A stretch of 64,000 bases of DNA from Dichetophora obliterata (lineage: Eukaryota; Arthropoda; Insecta; Diptera; Sciomyzidae), in the NCBI GenBank assembly GCA_963920525.1, contig OY986437.1:112336715-112400714 (forward strand), in the 5' to 3' direction. A program made the position numbers and the translations under genes. Below are positions 45,231 to 55,569 of the stretch, piece after piece (position 1 is the first letter of the stretch; every line of letters starts with the position of its first letter). Under the pieces are notes generated by a model that did no database searches, was not told where the DNA came from, and worked only from the letters and a program-made list of their open reading frames with translations.

Positions 45231-46325
45231 TATGTTTAAAATATTTATCAACATCCAAAAAAGTTGTCAATTGGCAGGCGTCATAAATAAGATATGATCT
45301 TTTGAAATAAAATAAATTTAATAACGTATCTTATAAAATGTAGGCGCTATAAAACAGTATTTAAGGATAAATATGCATAAAAACGGAAAATTTGGTAAAA
45401 TATTTTGGAAAATAAAAAAAAGGACTGCCTCAGAATTGCAAAATTTTTTTTTATTTAATAATTATTATGTCTTCTTTAAGCCCTGGGAGTGCCAAGGTGC
45501 GCAACTTTTTTTTTGAATTTTTTGTTCGAATGTATATGATGGTCTTAAAAATGGCTGTAAAAACCGTGCTCTGACCGTTTTGTATGAAAAAAGTCGAATT
45601 TGTGGTCAATGAGAATGTATGATGAGCTTAAAATATTTTCAACACATCACAAAATATTTTTACATAAAAAAAAATTCAATACATAAAAATAAAAAAAAAA
45701 ATTTCTTAAACGAAGGTATTTTCTTAGTTAAAACAGAAAATTTGGTAAAACCTTTTTGAAAATAAAAAAAAGGACTGCCTCAGATTTCCAAAAAATTTTT
45801 TTTTGTTTAATCAATATTATATGTTCTTTAAGCTATAAGAGTGCCGAGGTGCGCAAATGTATGGTTGTCTTGTTATTTAACCTGTTTGATGGACCTAAAA
45901 ATGCTATTTATTTTAAATGAAAAACCAGGTTCTGACCGTTTTTTTCAAATAACGGCTGTAATCGTGACGACAGATTGGCAGGCAGTCATTGCTAAATCTA
46001 CTTAGGAGGTGATGCTGATCAAAAATATATATACTTTTCTACACCTGCCACGCCTATTTTTTGGCATTTCAGACAGAAAAAAATATATTTCCCTTACAAA
46101 GTACACGTTTCAGTATTAAAATATGTATACACGAAATAAATAAAAATATATAATATATATCAATATAAAAATATATATATTACGAAAAGAAAACACTGCT
46201 CAAACTTAATGACAATGAATTAAAAAATATTAAAAAAATATGTCTTGCTAATATTATATGGGAGTAACATGCAATTTCTTTACATTATATTCTTTGCTGT
46301 TTGTTCTTCTTGTTTTTATTTAAAT
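45231..46325. other. Unassigned AT-rich block with a 125-bp direct repeat
   Basis: Copies at 45381-45505 and 45731-45857 share GAAAATTTGGTAAAA, AAAAAAAGGACTGCCTCAGA and GTGCC(A/G)AGGTGCGCAA. No gene was recognised. It may be an unclassified non-coding element or its terminal repeats. Confidence 0.55.
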
Positions 46326-47545
46326 TGTGACGGATAATTTCAACCCCGTTGAAATTTGGCGCCGGAGTGTGCACGCGCTAAACACCACCACACACGAAAT
46401 TTTATATATTTTTTTTTATTTGTACAGAACTAAACATGAAAACAAAAAAATATATAACAAATTGAATTAAAATTATCATGTCTGTCTCTTCCCTCTTATG
46501 TTGTTGTAGAACAGGTTCACCGTAATCGGGATGGCACGACTTGGCTGCGAGATTTTATTTTCGAGCTAAGGGCATAAAAGCAACAACAAAATGGATAGCT
46601 TGCGGTATGTTGTTTTCGAGCAAGGTGCTTGTTGACGAGCTAAAGACAGGGGACAACAACAACAAATGAATGTTACGGGATGTTGTTGACGAACTAAGCC
46701 GCACGGCGAAGAACAGGATCCAAGGGAAGAATGCTATAAAAGCAACAAGCGCAGAGATCTGGACAATCAATCGTGACACGAGCGTGAGCAGACAACTAAA
46801 GTCAGCTACAGTGAACAGTGAACCCAGTGAGCAGTGAGCCCAGTGAACAGTGAGCCAGTGAAGCCAGTGAACAGTGAACCCAGTGTACGTAGCAACGCGT
46901 AAGACAGAGTCGGTGGCTTGTAGGCCCACCTGTTTACATCCGCATCAGCAGCGTCGGTGGCTTGTAGGCCCACCTGCACACAAGCAGAGAAATAGTGTCG
47001 GTGGCTTGTAGGCCCACACATTTCTAAACTTTTTAGCAGTGTACGCAGCAACGCGTAAGACAGAGTCGGTGGCTTGTAGGCCCACCTGTTTACATCCGCA
47101 TCAGCAGCGTCGGTGGCTTGTAGGCCCACCTGCACACAAGCAGAGAAATAGTGTCGGTGGCTTGTAGGCCCACACATTTCTAAACCTTTTTTTTAGCAGT
47201 GTCAGCGGCTTGTAAGTCCTCCTGCTCCAACAAAAGAGTGCAAAGTCCGTGGCTTGTAAGCCAGCGCACTCTAAATATTCATCCCTCAACAGCTCCGAGG
47301 CTTGTAGGCCCGTCTGTTGAGTGTAGCAGTGACAACACAACGAGGGACAACGACGGGAAGCTGAGAAAACAGGCAGACAGGGAACAGTGGAAAAAATAAA
47401 AATTGTACATCGATAGTAAAACAAAAAAATAATAAAAATAATCTTTTAAATCGAACATAAAAGCAAAGTGTTATTTCTTGTAAAAGAACCTTGGAACCCG
47501 CTGAGCATACCTCAGCCTGAAGGTAACAACCAGAGGTTCGTTACA
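46326..47545 (+). mobile_element. Large LTR with internal tandem repeats
   Basis: It begins TGTGACGGATAA and ends GAGGTTCGTTACA, so the ends form an inverted repeat (TGTGACG..CGTTACA) with TG..CA termini. A primer site and gag follow directly, so this is a 5' LTR of about 1.2 kb. AATAAAAATAATC near 47430 is the likely poly(A) region. No second copy is present. Confidence 0.72.
46807..47315 (+). repeat. Tandem repeats in the LTR (GGCTTGTAGGCCCACC array)
   Basis: First comes a short array of CAGTGAACAGTGAACCC-like units (46807-46883). Then a roughly 156-bp unit occurs twice (46882-47037, 47038-47193), each holding three copies of GTCGGTGGCTTGTAGGCCCA; three diverged copies follow near 47200, 47247 and 47293. 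Nine copies in all. Frames open on the - strand here only because the unit repeats. Confidence 0.9.
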
Positions 47546-47548
47546 AGT

Positions 47549-47567
47549 CGCGCCCGAGCAGGGACTT
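47549..47567 (+). other. Primer-binding site (tRNA-Lys type)
   Basis: CGCGCCCGAGCAGGGACTT is one base different from the tRNA-Lys(UUU) primer site core CGCCCGAACAGGGACTT. It follows the LTR by three bases and precedes the gag leader. Confidence 0.7.
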
Positions 47568-47639
47568 CATCAAGGAAACAACGCAGACAACGAGAAAATA
47601 TCAGGAAAACAACGCAGAAACTAGAAACCCTCAGAAAAC

Positions 47640-48665
47640 ATGGTGCGAACAACATGGATCTATCAACTGCGACGTGACGACTTGATAGCGTACGCGAAAG
47701 AATTCAATCTGAGCGGAGAAGGAACCGTGGAGGAGCTTAGGAAGAGGTTTTCGGCATTCGCAGTGGAACCGGAGCAAAAGCCAGAAATTGAGCAAAGGCT
47801 TATCGAGCTAGAAGCAAAGCACACCAGAGTTGCTTCCCCATGTCCACTCACTGTGCCTCCAGCGGTACCACCGCTGAACATGGCACCATCAGGATCTGGC
47901 GGCGTAAATAGAGATTTCGCCCATCCGGCGTACAACGAAAGACTGGCCGGAATACCACCACAAAGTGGGTTGCAGGGAACCCAAAATCCATACGCAGCAG
48001 TGATTGACCAGGTAAGGAAGTGGTCTGTGAAATACGACGGTGGCAAAGACCCACTAGCGTTTATCGAACGCGTGGAAGAACTGGCAGAGGTGTACGGTCT
48101 GGGAAAAGACTACCTTCCCCGAACAATGCCCGAGTTGCTGCGAGACCGAGCTCTTACATGGTTTCGGAATAATAATCGCATGTGGATAGAGTGGAGGAGC
48201 TTCAAAGAAGACTTCTTACATTTTTTCTTGCCGGCAAGATATTTCGAGAGGTTAGAGGACGATATCAGGCAAAGACATCAGCGCGCTGGAGAATCTTTCA
48301 AGGATTATGTTTTGGCGTTGCAGAATTTAATGCGACATTCAAACTACGACGAAGGCCAAAGAATCGAAAGAACCTTCCGTAATAGTCGGCAAGAGTACCA
48401 ACCCGACAATACAAAGATTGAGGCTATACAAAAAATTAAAGTGCCTTCCACAGTTAAAGAAATCAAACAATTTTTAAGTATCACCGGATTTTATCGGAAG
48501 TTTATTAAGGATTACGCCAAGGTGGTATATCCTTTAATTAAATATTTGAAAAAAGATTCAAAAATAAATAAATGCGACCCTGAATTTTTGTCTGCATTTA
48601 ATAAATTGAAAACGCTTTTAGTTACCGAACCAATATTCCTGATTTCGAAAAGAAATTTACACTGA
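47640..48665 (+). pseudogene. Chimeric ORF: Gag of one element fused in frame to RT of the errantivirus
   Basis: ATG 47640 opens a SAP-like N-terminus (YQLRRDDLIAYAKEFNLSGE, TVEELRKRFSAF), a proline-rich linker and a gag domain with VRKWSVKYDGGKDPLAFIER, FLPARYFERLEDDIRQRHQR and NLMRHSNYDEGQRIERTF. At about 48398 it passes in frame into PDNTKIEAIQKIKVPSTVKE and ITGFYRKFIKDYAKVVYPLI, the RT thumb of the 17.6-type errantivirus. It ends after a frameshift at 48665. The fusion marks a deletion joining two elements. Confidence 0.85.
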
Positions 48666-49593
48666 CAACGGATGCGTCGAACTTTGCTATTGGGGCCGTA
48701 CTAAGCCAAAATGGCCACCCAGTATGCTACGCATCACGAACACTTAACGAACATGAAAAAAGGTACTCGCCTATTGAAAAGGAACTTCTCGCCATTATAT
48801 GGTCAATAAAATACTTTAGAACGTATTTATACGGAAGGAAGTTTACCATCTGTACGGACCATAAACCGCTGATATGGTTACATAACATAAAAGAGCCAAA
48901 TCTAAAAGTACAACGCTGGAAGATCATGTTAAACGAATATGACTTCGACATAACCTATATCAAGGTGAAAACGAATCAAGTTGCAGACGGGTTAAGTAGA
49001 ATAGATAATCACGGTAATGATGAAAAAATCGTTGACGCCATTTTGTTCAACTCAGAGGATTCAGAAGGTGATAATGTTGAGATTAATTCTACGGACGCAA
49101 CAATACATAGTGCAGCGGAAGACGACATAGATTACATTCATATTACAGAAAAACCTATAACATTTATAAATATCAAATTTACATACAAAAGGGAAACATA
49201 GAAAAAATTCTAACGAAAACCGTGAACGCAAAATCTCACAACTATATCACTGTAAACGAAAAAAGTAATTTAAAAGTTATCTTACAAAAAGTTTTGAAAG
49301 ATAAAGGCTCAATGTGCATCTACTGCGAAGATGACCAACTTTTTATACGGGTGCAAGATATTTTTGTCCAATTTTTTCAAGAAATGTTAATTTAAAACTA
49401 TTGAAGTCTGATATTAAACTAATAGACATAACCGATAACGAGCAAATTTTATCCCTGATAAAAGAAGAGCACTACAAGAAAAATCATAGAGGAATTCAAG
49501 AAGTTTTTAATGAATTAAAAGTGAAATATTACTACCCAAAGTTAATAAAATTAATAACAAAATTTGTAAATAATTGTGAGACATGCTCACTAG
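48640..49593 (+). pseudogene. Errantivirus RNase H and integrase zinc finger
   Basis: RNase H continues in a new frame with TTDASNFAIGAVLSQ, EKELLAIIWSIKYFRTYLYG, ICTDHKPLIWLH, VQRWKIMLNEYDFDITYIKV and NQVADGLSRID. A linker with stops at 49199 and 49393 leads to the integrase HHCC finger: EEHYKKNHRGIQEVFNELKV, YYYPKLIKLITKFVNNCETC. The gene is cut at 49593 by an LTR retrotransposon and resumes at 54787. Confidence 0.88.
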
Positions 49594-49820
49594 TGTGGCA
49601 ACACTGTTATAACATATATTCTTTATACATATAACTATTGTGAATACGTATTGTGAATTAACTAATTAATTAGTAAGTTAGCTTTATTTTAAGTAGCGGC
49701 AAGGGGAGTGATCAGCAGAGCAATCTACCACGCAGACGTGCTTTCCGGTTTTAATATTTTAATAAAGTTGCAATAAGCATTAAACCAACGAACACTGTTT
49801 ATTTCTGCCTGCCTGCCACA
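49594..49820 (+). repeat. 5' LTR of the mdg3-type element
   Basis: TGTGGCAACACTGTTATAAC to CTGCCTGCCACA, 227 bp. An 11-bp stretch (within ATTAACTAATTAATTAGTAAG) is longer than in the 3' LTR, and a few single-base differences separate the copies. ATTCAGAAGTGGGATTGAGC follows as the likely primer site. Confidence 0.93.
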
Positions 49821-49902
49821 ATTCAGAAGTGGGATTGAGCGTATCTAAATAAATTCAAAAGTGAAAATATATAAAAGTGCGCAATTCATAAGTAAAAGCG
49901 AA

Positions 49903-51786
49903 ATGCCGGGCACTGAAGATTTTAATCAGTACACTTTGGCGCAGTTAAAAGCATGGCTAGAAGTTCTAGGTGAAAAATCAAGTAGAAATAAATCAGCCCT
50001 CATACTACGATTACAAGCTATTCCACATGAAAGACGCGGAATCTTTCCAAGGTCAACGGTTGAAGCAGCTTCTAGAAATTCAAACCAAGCGCCTGAAGAA
50101 GCAGACGCAGCAGCAAGCGAGCGCAGCGACGCAGAATCAACGGTCGGCAACAACGGCGTAAGCGCAAAAGACGCCGATGGCAAAAGCAGCAACGAAAACG
50201 GCGACGAAGAAGTTGCGCTCTCTCTTCTAGATGAGCAGGCAGCCTCGCATGGTGACAAAAGCACATGCGCATTACACAGCGTTGCAGACGAATTTCACCA
50301 CGAAAGAAGCGAATTCAAACTTCTGCAGAAAGAGATAGAATTGATGAGAAAAGAAATGGAACTACAACGCAAAGAAATTGAATTGTTGAAAAGAGAAAAA
50401 GAGTGTCTACAAAAAGCTGAGAAAAATGAAACGTCAAACGAGCGTTTGATGAAAAGCAACGATGTGTCAAAAGAGTGCGCAAAAATAAATGAAATTATCG
50501 ACGAAATGGAAAAAGAAGTTGCGGACGAAAACAACAAACTGTCAAATGAGTGCTACGAAACAACAAATGAAAAGCAGAAAACAAAAAACAATGAAGTTAG
50601 AGTTGAGGTGTCAAATGAGTGCGAAAAGTTAACAGAAAAAGTGCCGCTCGAAACGTTTATAAATAAAATGTCAATGGTGAAGGATTTGATTTCGGAATAT
50701 TCAGGAGAGGTTGACCAATTCCAGCTATGGGAATCTCAATTATTGAGCGTGAAAAAATCCTTTAACCTGGATGACAATAATTTACGTGCATTGATTGCAA
50801 CAAAGCTAAAGGGAAAAGCTTTAAAGTGGCTGCATTCAAGAGCAGACGTCGTATCAGTTCCAATTGTTAGTCTACTCGCTGACATGAAGTTTTTATTTGA
50901 CAACCGAACCAGCAAACTGATCATTCGTCGAGAATTTGAAGCACGCAAGTGGCAACCAGGTGAGCATTTCCAAAGCTACTTTCACGACAAACTTATACTG
51001 GCGAACAAAATTGAGTTTAGTAGCCAGGAGTTAGTGGAATATATAATCGAGGGGATACCGAATCGACAGCTACGTTCAGAGGCTAAGATGCATCGCTTTC
51101 ATCATGAAAATCAACTGCTGGAGGCGTTTATAGATGTTTCCTTGCCAAAACCATTAACTATAGGAGGAAATAACAACGCTGCTGAGCGAAAAATTCGCTG
51201 CTACAACTGTAATTCTGTGGGACATGTTACGTCAGAATGCCGTAAGCCAAAAAGAGAAGTTGGAGCCTGTCATGCGTGCGGAGAGTTTGGGCACTACGCT
51301 GCTGAATGCCCAAAGTACAAAAAGAAGAATATGGTTCACAACGTACAAGCAGAACATGATGATGAATTCGTAAGGAAAATGTATATTAGTTTTAGTTTGT
51401 TGAATAATAATAATAAAATTTTATTAGAATGTTTAATTGATACGGGGAGCCCCATAAGTTTCATCCGACGGATGTACGTGCCAGAATTTTTGGAAATTAA
51501 AATAAATGAAAACTTAAATTACTATGGAATAAATAAAACCAAATTAATTTTGTATGGAAAAATTGAATTAAATATATGTTTTGAAAGTGAAAATGTGTTA
51601 GTTGATGTTTTTGTTGTATCGGATGAGACGATGGGATATCCCGTAGTTTTGGGTAGAGATTTTATTTTAAAAGCAAAGTTAGAATTGCGAAAACGAAAAG
51701 ATAAACTTTATAACGAAAATATAAATAATGAATTAAGTTCAAAAAGTATTATAAATGTTAAAAAAACTTACATTTTCAGAGAATGA
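49903..51786 (+). pseudogene. Gag-protease of the mdg3-type element (open frame)
   Basis: The likely start is ATG 49903; the frame is also open upstream but lacks an ATG. A SAP-like N-terminus (YTLAQLKAWLEVLGEK), an acidic Ala-rich region, a long coiled coil (KEIELMRKEMELQRKEIELL), capsid-like VDQFQLWESQLLSVKKSFNL and FEARKWQPGEHFQSYFHDKL precede two CCHC knuckles, CYNCNSVGHVTSEC and CHACGEFGHYAAEC. Protease LIDTGSPISFI and PVVLGRDFILKAKL end the frame. The pol frame begins inside it (overlap 51755-51786, +1 relative), so pol may need a frameshift or this is a mutation. Confidence 0.85.
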
Positions 51787-52870
51787 TAAAATTGTTAATG
51801 AACAAATTGCTAAGGGCAATAACGAAGAAAATTTTTTTGCTAATAACGAGTGTAAATTCCTTTTAATGGACATTGAAGAAGAAAAATTAGATTTAAATGT
51901 TGATACAAAATTAAGTTTTGAAAACAAAAAGATATTGACCGATTTATTTAAGCAGTTTTATGTAAGCGGTAATCGTCCCGAGTTATCAGAAACCAAATAT
52001 GAAATGAAATTATCTCTATCTAACGAAAAGCCCTTCCATTGTACCCCAAGGCGGCTGTCATATTTTGAAAAAGATAAATTACGAGAAATTATAGATGATT
52101 TGTTAGCTAAAAATATAATAAGGCAAAGTGAGTCCGAATTTGCATCTCCAATTGTACTCGTAAAGAAAAAAACAGGGGAATTACGATTCTGTGTAGATTA
52201 TCGAACCTTAAACAGAGTTACTTGTAGGGACAACTATCCGCTTCCGCTTATTGACGACCTTTTAGATAAATTAGCAAACAAAAAAATTTTTACACTACTA
52301 GACCTAAAGAGTGCATTTTATCATGTTTATATGAACAATGAATCCATTAAATATACATCCTTTGTAACACCAACCGGGCAGTATGAGTTCCTTAGGAAGC
52401 CTTTCGGTCTTAAAAATGCACCGTCTACATTTCAAAGATACGTGAATCAAATTTTTAATGACCTTATTGAGACTGGGAATATGACAGTGTATATGGATGA
52501 TATAATGATCGCAACTAGCACAATAGATGAACATTTTAAGATTCTAAAGGAAGTGTTACAAAGATTAGTGAGAAACAACCTTGAATTAAGGTTAGATAAA
52601 TGCAAATTCTTGCAGTCCGAAGTTAAATATTTAGGTTATACGGTATCTAAAGACGGGATTCGCCCTGACGAAAATGGTGTAAACGCGATAATAGATTTTC
52701 CAGTGCCAGGGAACGTCAAAGCCATTCACAGCTTTTTAGGGTTATGCTCTTATTTTAGAAGATTCGTTCAAAATTTTTCAACAATTGCTCAACCTTTATA
52801 TAAATTAATAAAGAAAGACACAAAATTTATTTTTGGTAAGACAGAATTGGATTGTTTTTTAAGTCTCAAG
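51755..52870 (+). pseudogene. Reverse transcriptase of the mdg3-type element
   Basis: All RT blocks are intact: [80 protein letters not shown] and active site MTVYMDDIMIATS, then KCKFLQSEVKYLGYTVSKDG and AIHSFLGLCSYFRRFVQNFS. These match the mdg3/blastopia lineage. A small frameshift near 52870 disconnects it from RNase H. Confidence 0.88.
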
Positions 52871-54137
52871 CAAACTAGTCCAAGCACCCATTTTAGCTAT
52901 TTATGATCCCCGCGATGAAACTGAGTTGCACTGCGATGCAAGTGCAATAGACTTCGGGGCTATTTTATTGCAAAAAAAGTCTGATGGCATCTTTCACCCA
53001 GTTTTTTATTTTTCGAAGAGGACAACTCAATGTGAAGCAAAATTTCATAGTTTCGAATTAGAAACTTTAGCAATTATATATGCTCTTGAAAGGTTTAGAA
53101 TATATCTACAGGGAATAAAGTTTAAAATAATAACAGATTGTAATTCTTTAACACTAACGATAAATAAAAAAGACATAAACCCTCGAATAGCCCGCTGGGT
53201 TTTGAAACTTCAAGACTATGATTATACCTTGGAGCATAGAAATGGAGTAAAAATGCAACACGTAGATGCACTAAGCCGGGCAACCAATATTTTGATTTTA
53301 GAAGAAAACACATTCGAGCAGAACTTGTCAATTTGTCAAAATAGAGACGAAACCTTGCGGAAAATTAGCAAACATTTAGAAAATTCTGAGGACAAATTTT
53401 ATGAAATGCGTAACGGGCAAGTTTATAGAAAAGTCAAAGGAAAAGTTTTATTTTACGTTCCATCGGATATGGAAAAGCAAGTATTACACAAATATCATGA
53501 TGACTTGGGGCATATTGGTCGTGATAAGGTATTAGAATCTATAACTAAGACATATTGGTTCCCAAAAATGAAACAAAAAATTTCTATACATATAGACAAT
53601 TGTTTAAAATGCATAGCATTTTCACCCAAATTTGGCAAACGAGAAGGTTTGTTGAATAATATACCAAAAGGTGATCTACCCTTTAACACCGTCCACATAG
53701 ATCACTTTGGTCCGGTTTTGTTACCCAACTCAAAAAAGAAATTCGTTCTATTGGTAGTGGATGCTTTTACAAAATTTGTGAAGCTCTACGCGGTAAAAAC
53801 TACAAATTCGAATAAAGTACTAAGTCACCTTAAGTCTTACTTTAGTACTTATAGCCGCCCAAAAACTATAATTTCTGACAGGGGCAGCAGCTTTACGTCA
53901 AAAGACTTTATAACATTTCTTGAAGCACATAATGTGCAGCACGTTAAAATAGCAACAGCGTCCCCTCAGGCCAATGGGCAGGTGGAACGGATTAACAGAA
54001 GTCTTGCTCAAATGATAGCAAAGTCAGCTAGTGGCAATAAAACAAGTTTAGATGGTATACTACCGGAAATTGAATTTTCAATGAATAATACTCTTCATCG
54101 AAGTATAGGAACGTCACCTAGTGAGCTTCTTTTTTGA
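52871..54137 (+). pseudogene. RNase H and integrase of the mdg3-type element
   Basis: RNase H: LHCDASAIDFGAILLQKK, FHSFELETLAIIYALERFRI, IITDCNSLTLTINK and MQHVDALSRA. Integrase HHCC finger: YHDDLGHIGRDKVLESITKT through CLKC. Core D-D-E: VHIDHFGPVLLP, TIISDRGSSFTSKDF and SPQANGQVERINRSLAQM. The frame ends at TGA 54135-54137 after GTSPSELLF; the C-terminal domain carries on in frame behind that single nonsense codon. Confidence 0.9.
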
Positions 54138-54536
54138 GTAAGACAAAGGGGAAAAGTCATCGACTTCTTAAGCGAATGTTTAAATGAAAATGTTGAAAAT
54201 GTAGAGAAAAGGGATGTATATAATTTACGATCAAAAGCAGTTATAAAACCAGGAAAATTACAAGATTATAATAAAAATATGGTAGATGAAAATCGAAAAG
54301 AAGCAAAAAGTTATAATGTAGGAGATAACGTCATGATAAAAAATTTTATTAGCACCCCAGGAATATCAAAAAAAATAGTTCCAAAGTTTAAGGGACCGTA
54401 TAAAATAAAAAAAGTACTAGGCAATAATAGGTACGTAGTAAAGGATATAGAAGGGTTTCAATTAAGTCAGATCCCTTATGAGGGTACTTGGGAAGCGGCA
54501 AATATAAAACCATGGTTAAATAATAATGTTCAATAG
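54138..54536 (+). pseudogene. Integrase C-terminal domain behind the nonsense codon
   Basis: This is the direct in-frame continuation: VRQRGKVIDFLSECLNENVE, then ENRKEAKSYNVGDNVMIKNF, IVPKFKGPYKIKKVLGNNRY and WEAANIKPWLNN. The VGD.V.(I/V)KN and FKGPY(K/R)I motifs are those of a GPY/F domain. It stops at TAG 54534-54536, just before the polypurine-like sequence and the 3' LTR. Confidence 0.85.
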
Positions 54537-54570
54537 TAACCGGGACGGTTACAGGTCAGGACGGCCGAGT

Positions 54571-54786
54571 TGTGGCAACACTGTTATAACATATATTCTT
54601 TATACATATAACTATTGTGAATACGTATTGTGAATATGGTAAGTTAGCTTTATTTTAAGTAGCGGCAAGGGGAGTGATTAGCAGAGCAATCTACCACGCA
54701 GACGTGCTTTCCGGTTTTAATATTTTAATAAAGTTGCAATAAGCATTAAACCAACGAACACTGTTTATTTCTGCCTTCCTGCCACA
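54571..54786 (+). repeat. 3' LTR of the mdg3-type element
   Basis: 216 bp from TGTGGCAACACTG to CTTCCTGCCACA, preceded by ACAGGTCAGGACGGCCGAGT as the likely second-strand primer region. Nearly identical to the 5' LTR. Confidence 0.93.
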
Positions 54787-55569
54787 CAAGCAAAACATGA
54801 CCGCCACCCAGTTAAAATTCAATTGAAAATAACGGAAACGCCAAGTAACTTTAATGATATTGTCCACATTGACATATGGTTTCCTTACAGAAATATAATG
54901 TATTTAACAACTCTAGATAAGTTCAGTAAATACGCAACCGCACACAAATTAAAAGATCGAACATGGGTCTCAATACTTTACACGCTAAAGGAACGCATCC
55001 GGTTCCTTGGTAAGATGAAAAAACTATTTTTCGATAACGAAAGGTGCATCCTTCATAACTCTGCAGAGCTATTTCTTAAAGAAAATTCCATTATTTCCCA
55101 TGCGACAACAGCTCATAATAAGACGGGAAATTCGGATATAGAGCGGCTTCATGGTACTCTTAATGAACATCTAAGGATTTTAGAAGTTGAAAAATGTACA
55201 GACAGCATAGATGATAAAAATTTTAAGATAATCACCGTATACAATAACACCATTCACTCAACTACGAAAATGCGACCTATCGATTTTATTGAAAACAATC
55301 TAACTAGTGATCAGATTAGCAATTTAGCACAACGGTTTGAAGAAGCAAAGCAAACGCGAACAAATAAATTAAACGATAATCGTAGAAGTAATTTTGAATT
55401 GGTAGGAAATATAGTTCAGAATAGGGCCATAGGGAAGAATACACCCAAATACAAAAAACTTGTTAACTATAAACGAGATGGAAACTACATTATAGACTCT
55501 AGTACGAAACGGAACACTAGATATTATGAAAATCAACTTAAAAGGAAGTACAACTACCAAACAAATTAA
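54787..55569 (+). pseudogene. Errantivirus integrase core and C-terminus
   Basis: It resumes the integrase cut at 49593: QAKHDRHPVKIQ, then core motifs DIVHIDIWFPYRN (D), KLFFDNERCILHNSAELF (D) and GNSDIERLHGTLNEHLRIL (E). The C-terminal domain includes ARRFEE-like and LVGNIVQNRAIGKN segments and ends KRKYNYQTN at TAA 55567-55569. Within this part the frame is open; only the nested insertion breaks it. It overlaps the env start by 44 bases. Confidence 0.88.

Larger units (their letters stand above)
49594..54786 (+). mobile_element. mdg3-type Ty3/gypsy retrotransposon, complete and young
   Basis: Matching TG..CA LTRs enclose gag, protease, RT, RNase H and integrase without env. Only one frameshift, one nonsense codon and an overlap of gag and pol frames are seen. 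The flanks CTAG (49590-49593) and CAAG (54787-54790) may be a 4-bp duplication with one change. It splits the integrase gene of the surrounding errantivirus, so it is the later insertion. Confidence 0.92.

Noticed and set aside
46882..47315. Regularly spaced repeats resembling a CRISPR array
   Set aside because: The spacers are themselves repeated in higher-order units, the host is a eukaryote and the array lies within an LTR.
46555..47424. Several - strand frames with repeated WAYKPPTL-like peptides
   Set aside because: They are translations of the tandem DNA repeat in an LTR; the repeat unit happens to lack stops.
49861..49902. Extended N-terminus of the mdg3-type Gag
   Set aside because: It would need a GTG start; a good ATG lies in frame at 49903.
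50072..50272. - strand frame rich in Arg and Leu over the mdg3-type gag
   Set aside because: Shadow of the acidic Ala/Glu-rich part of Gag on the + strand.
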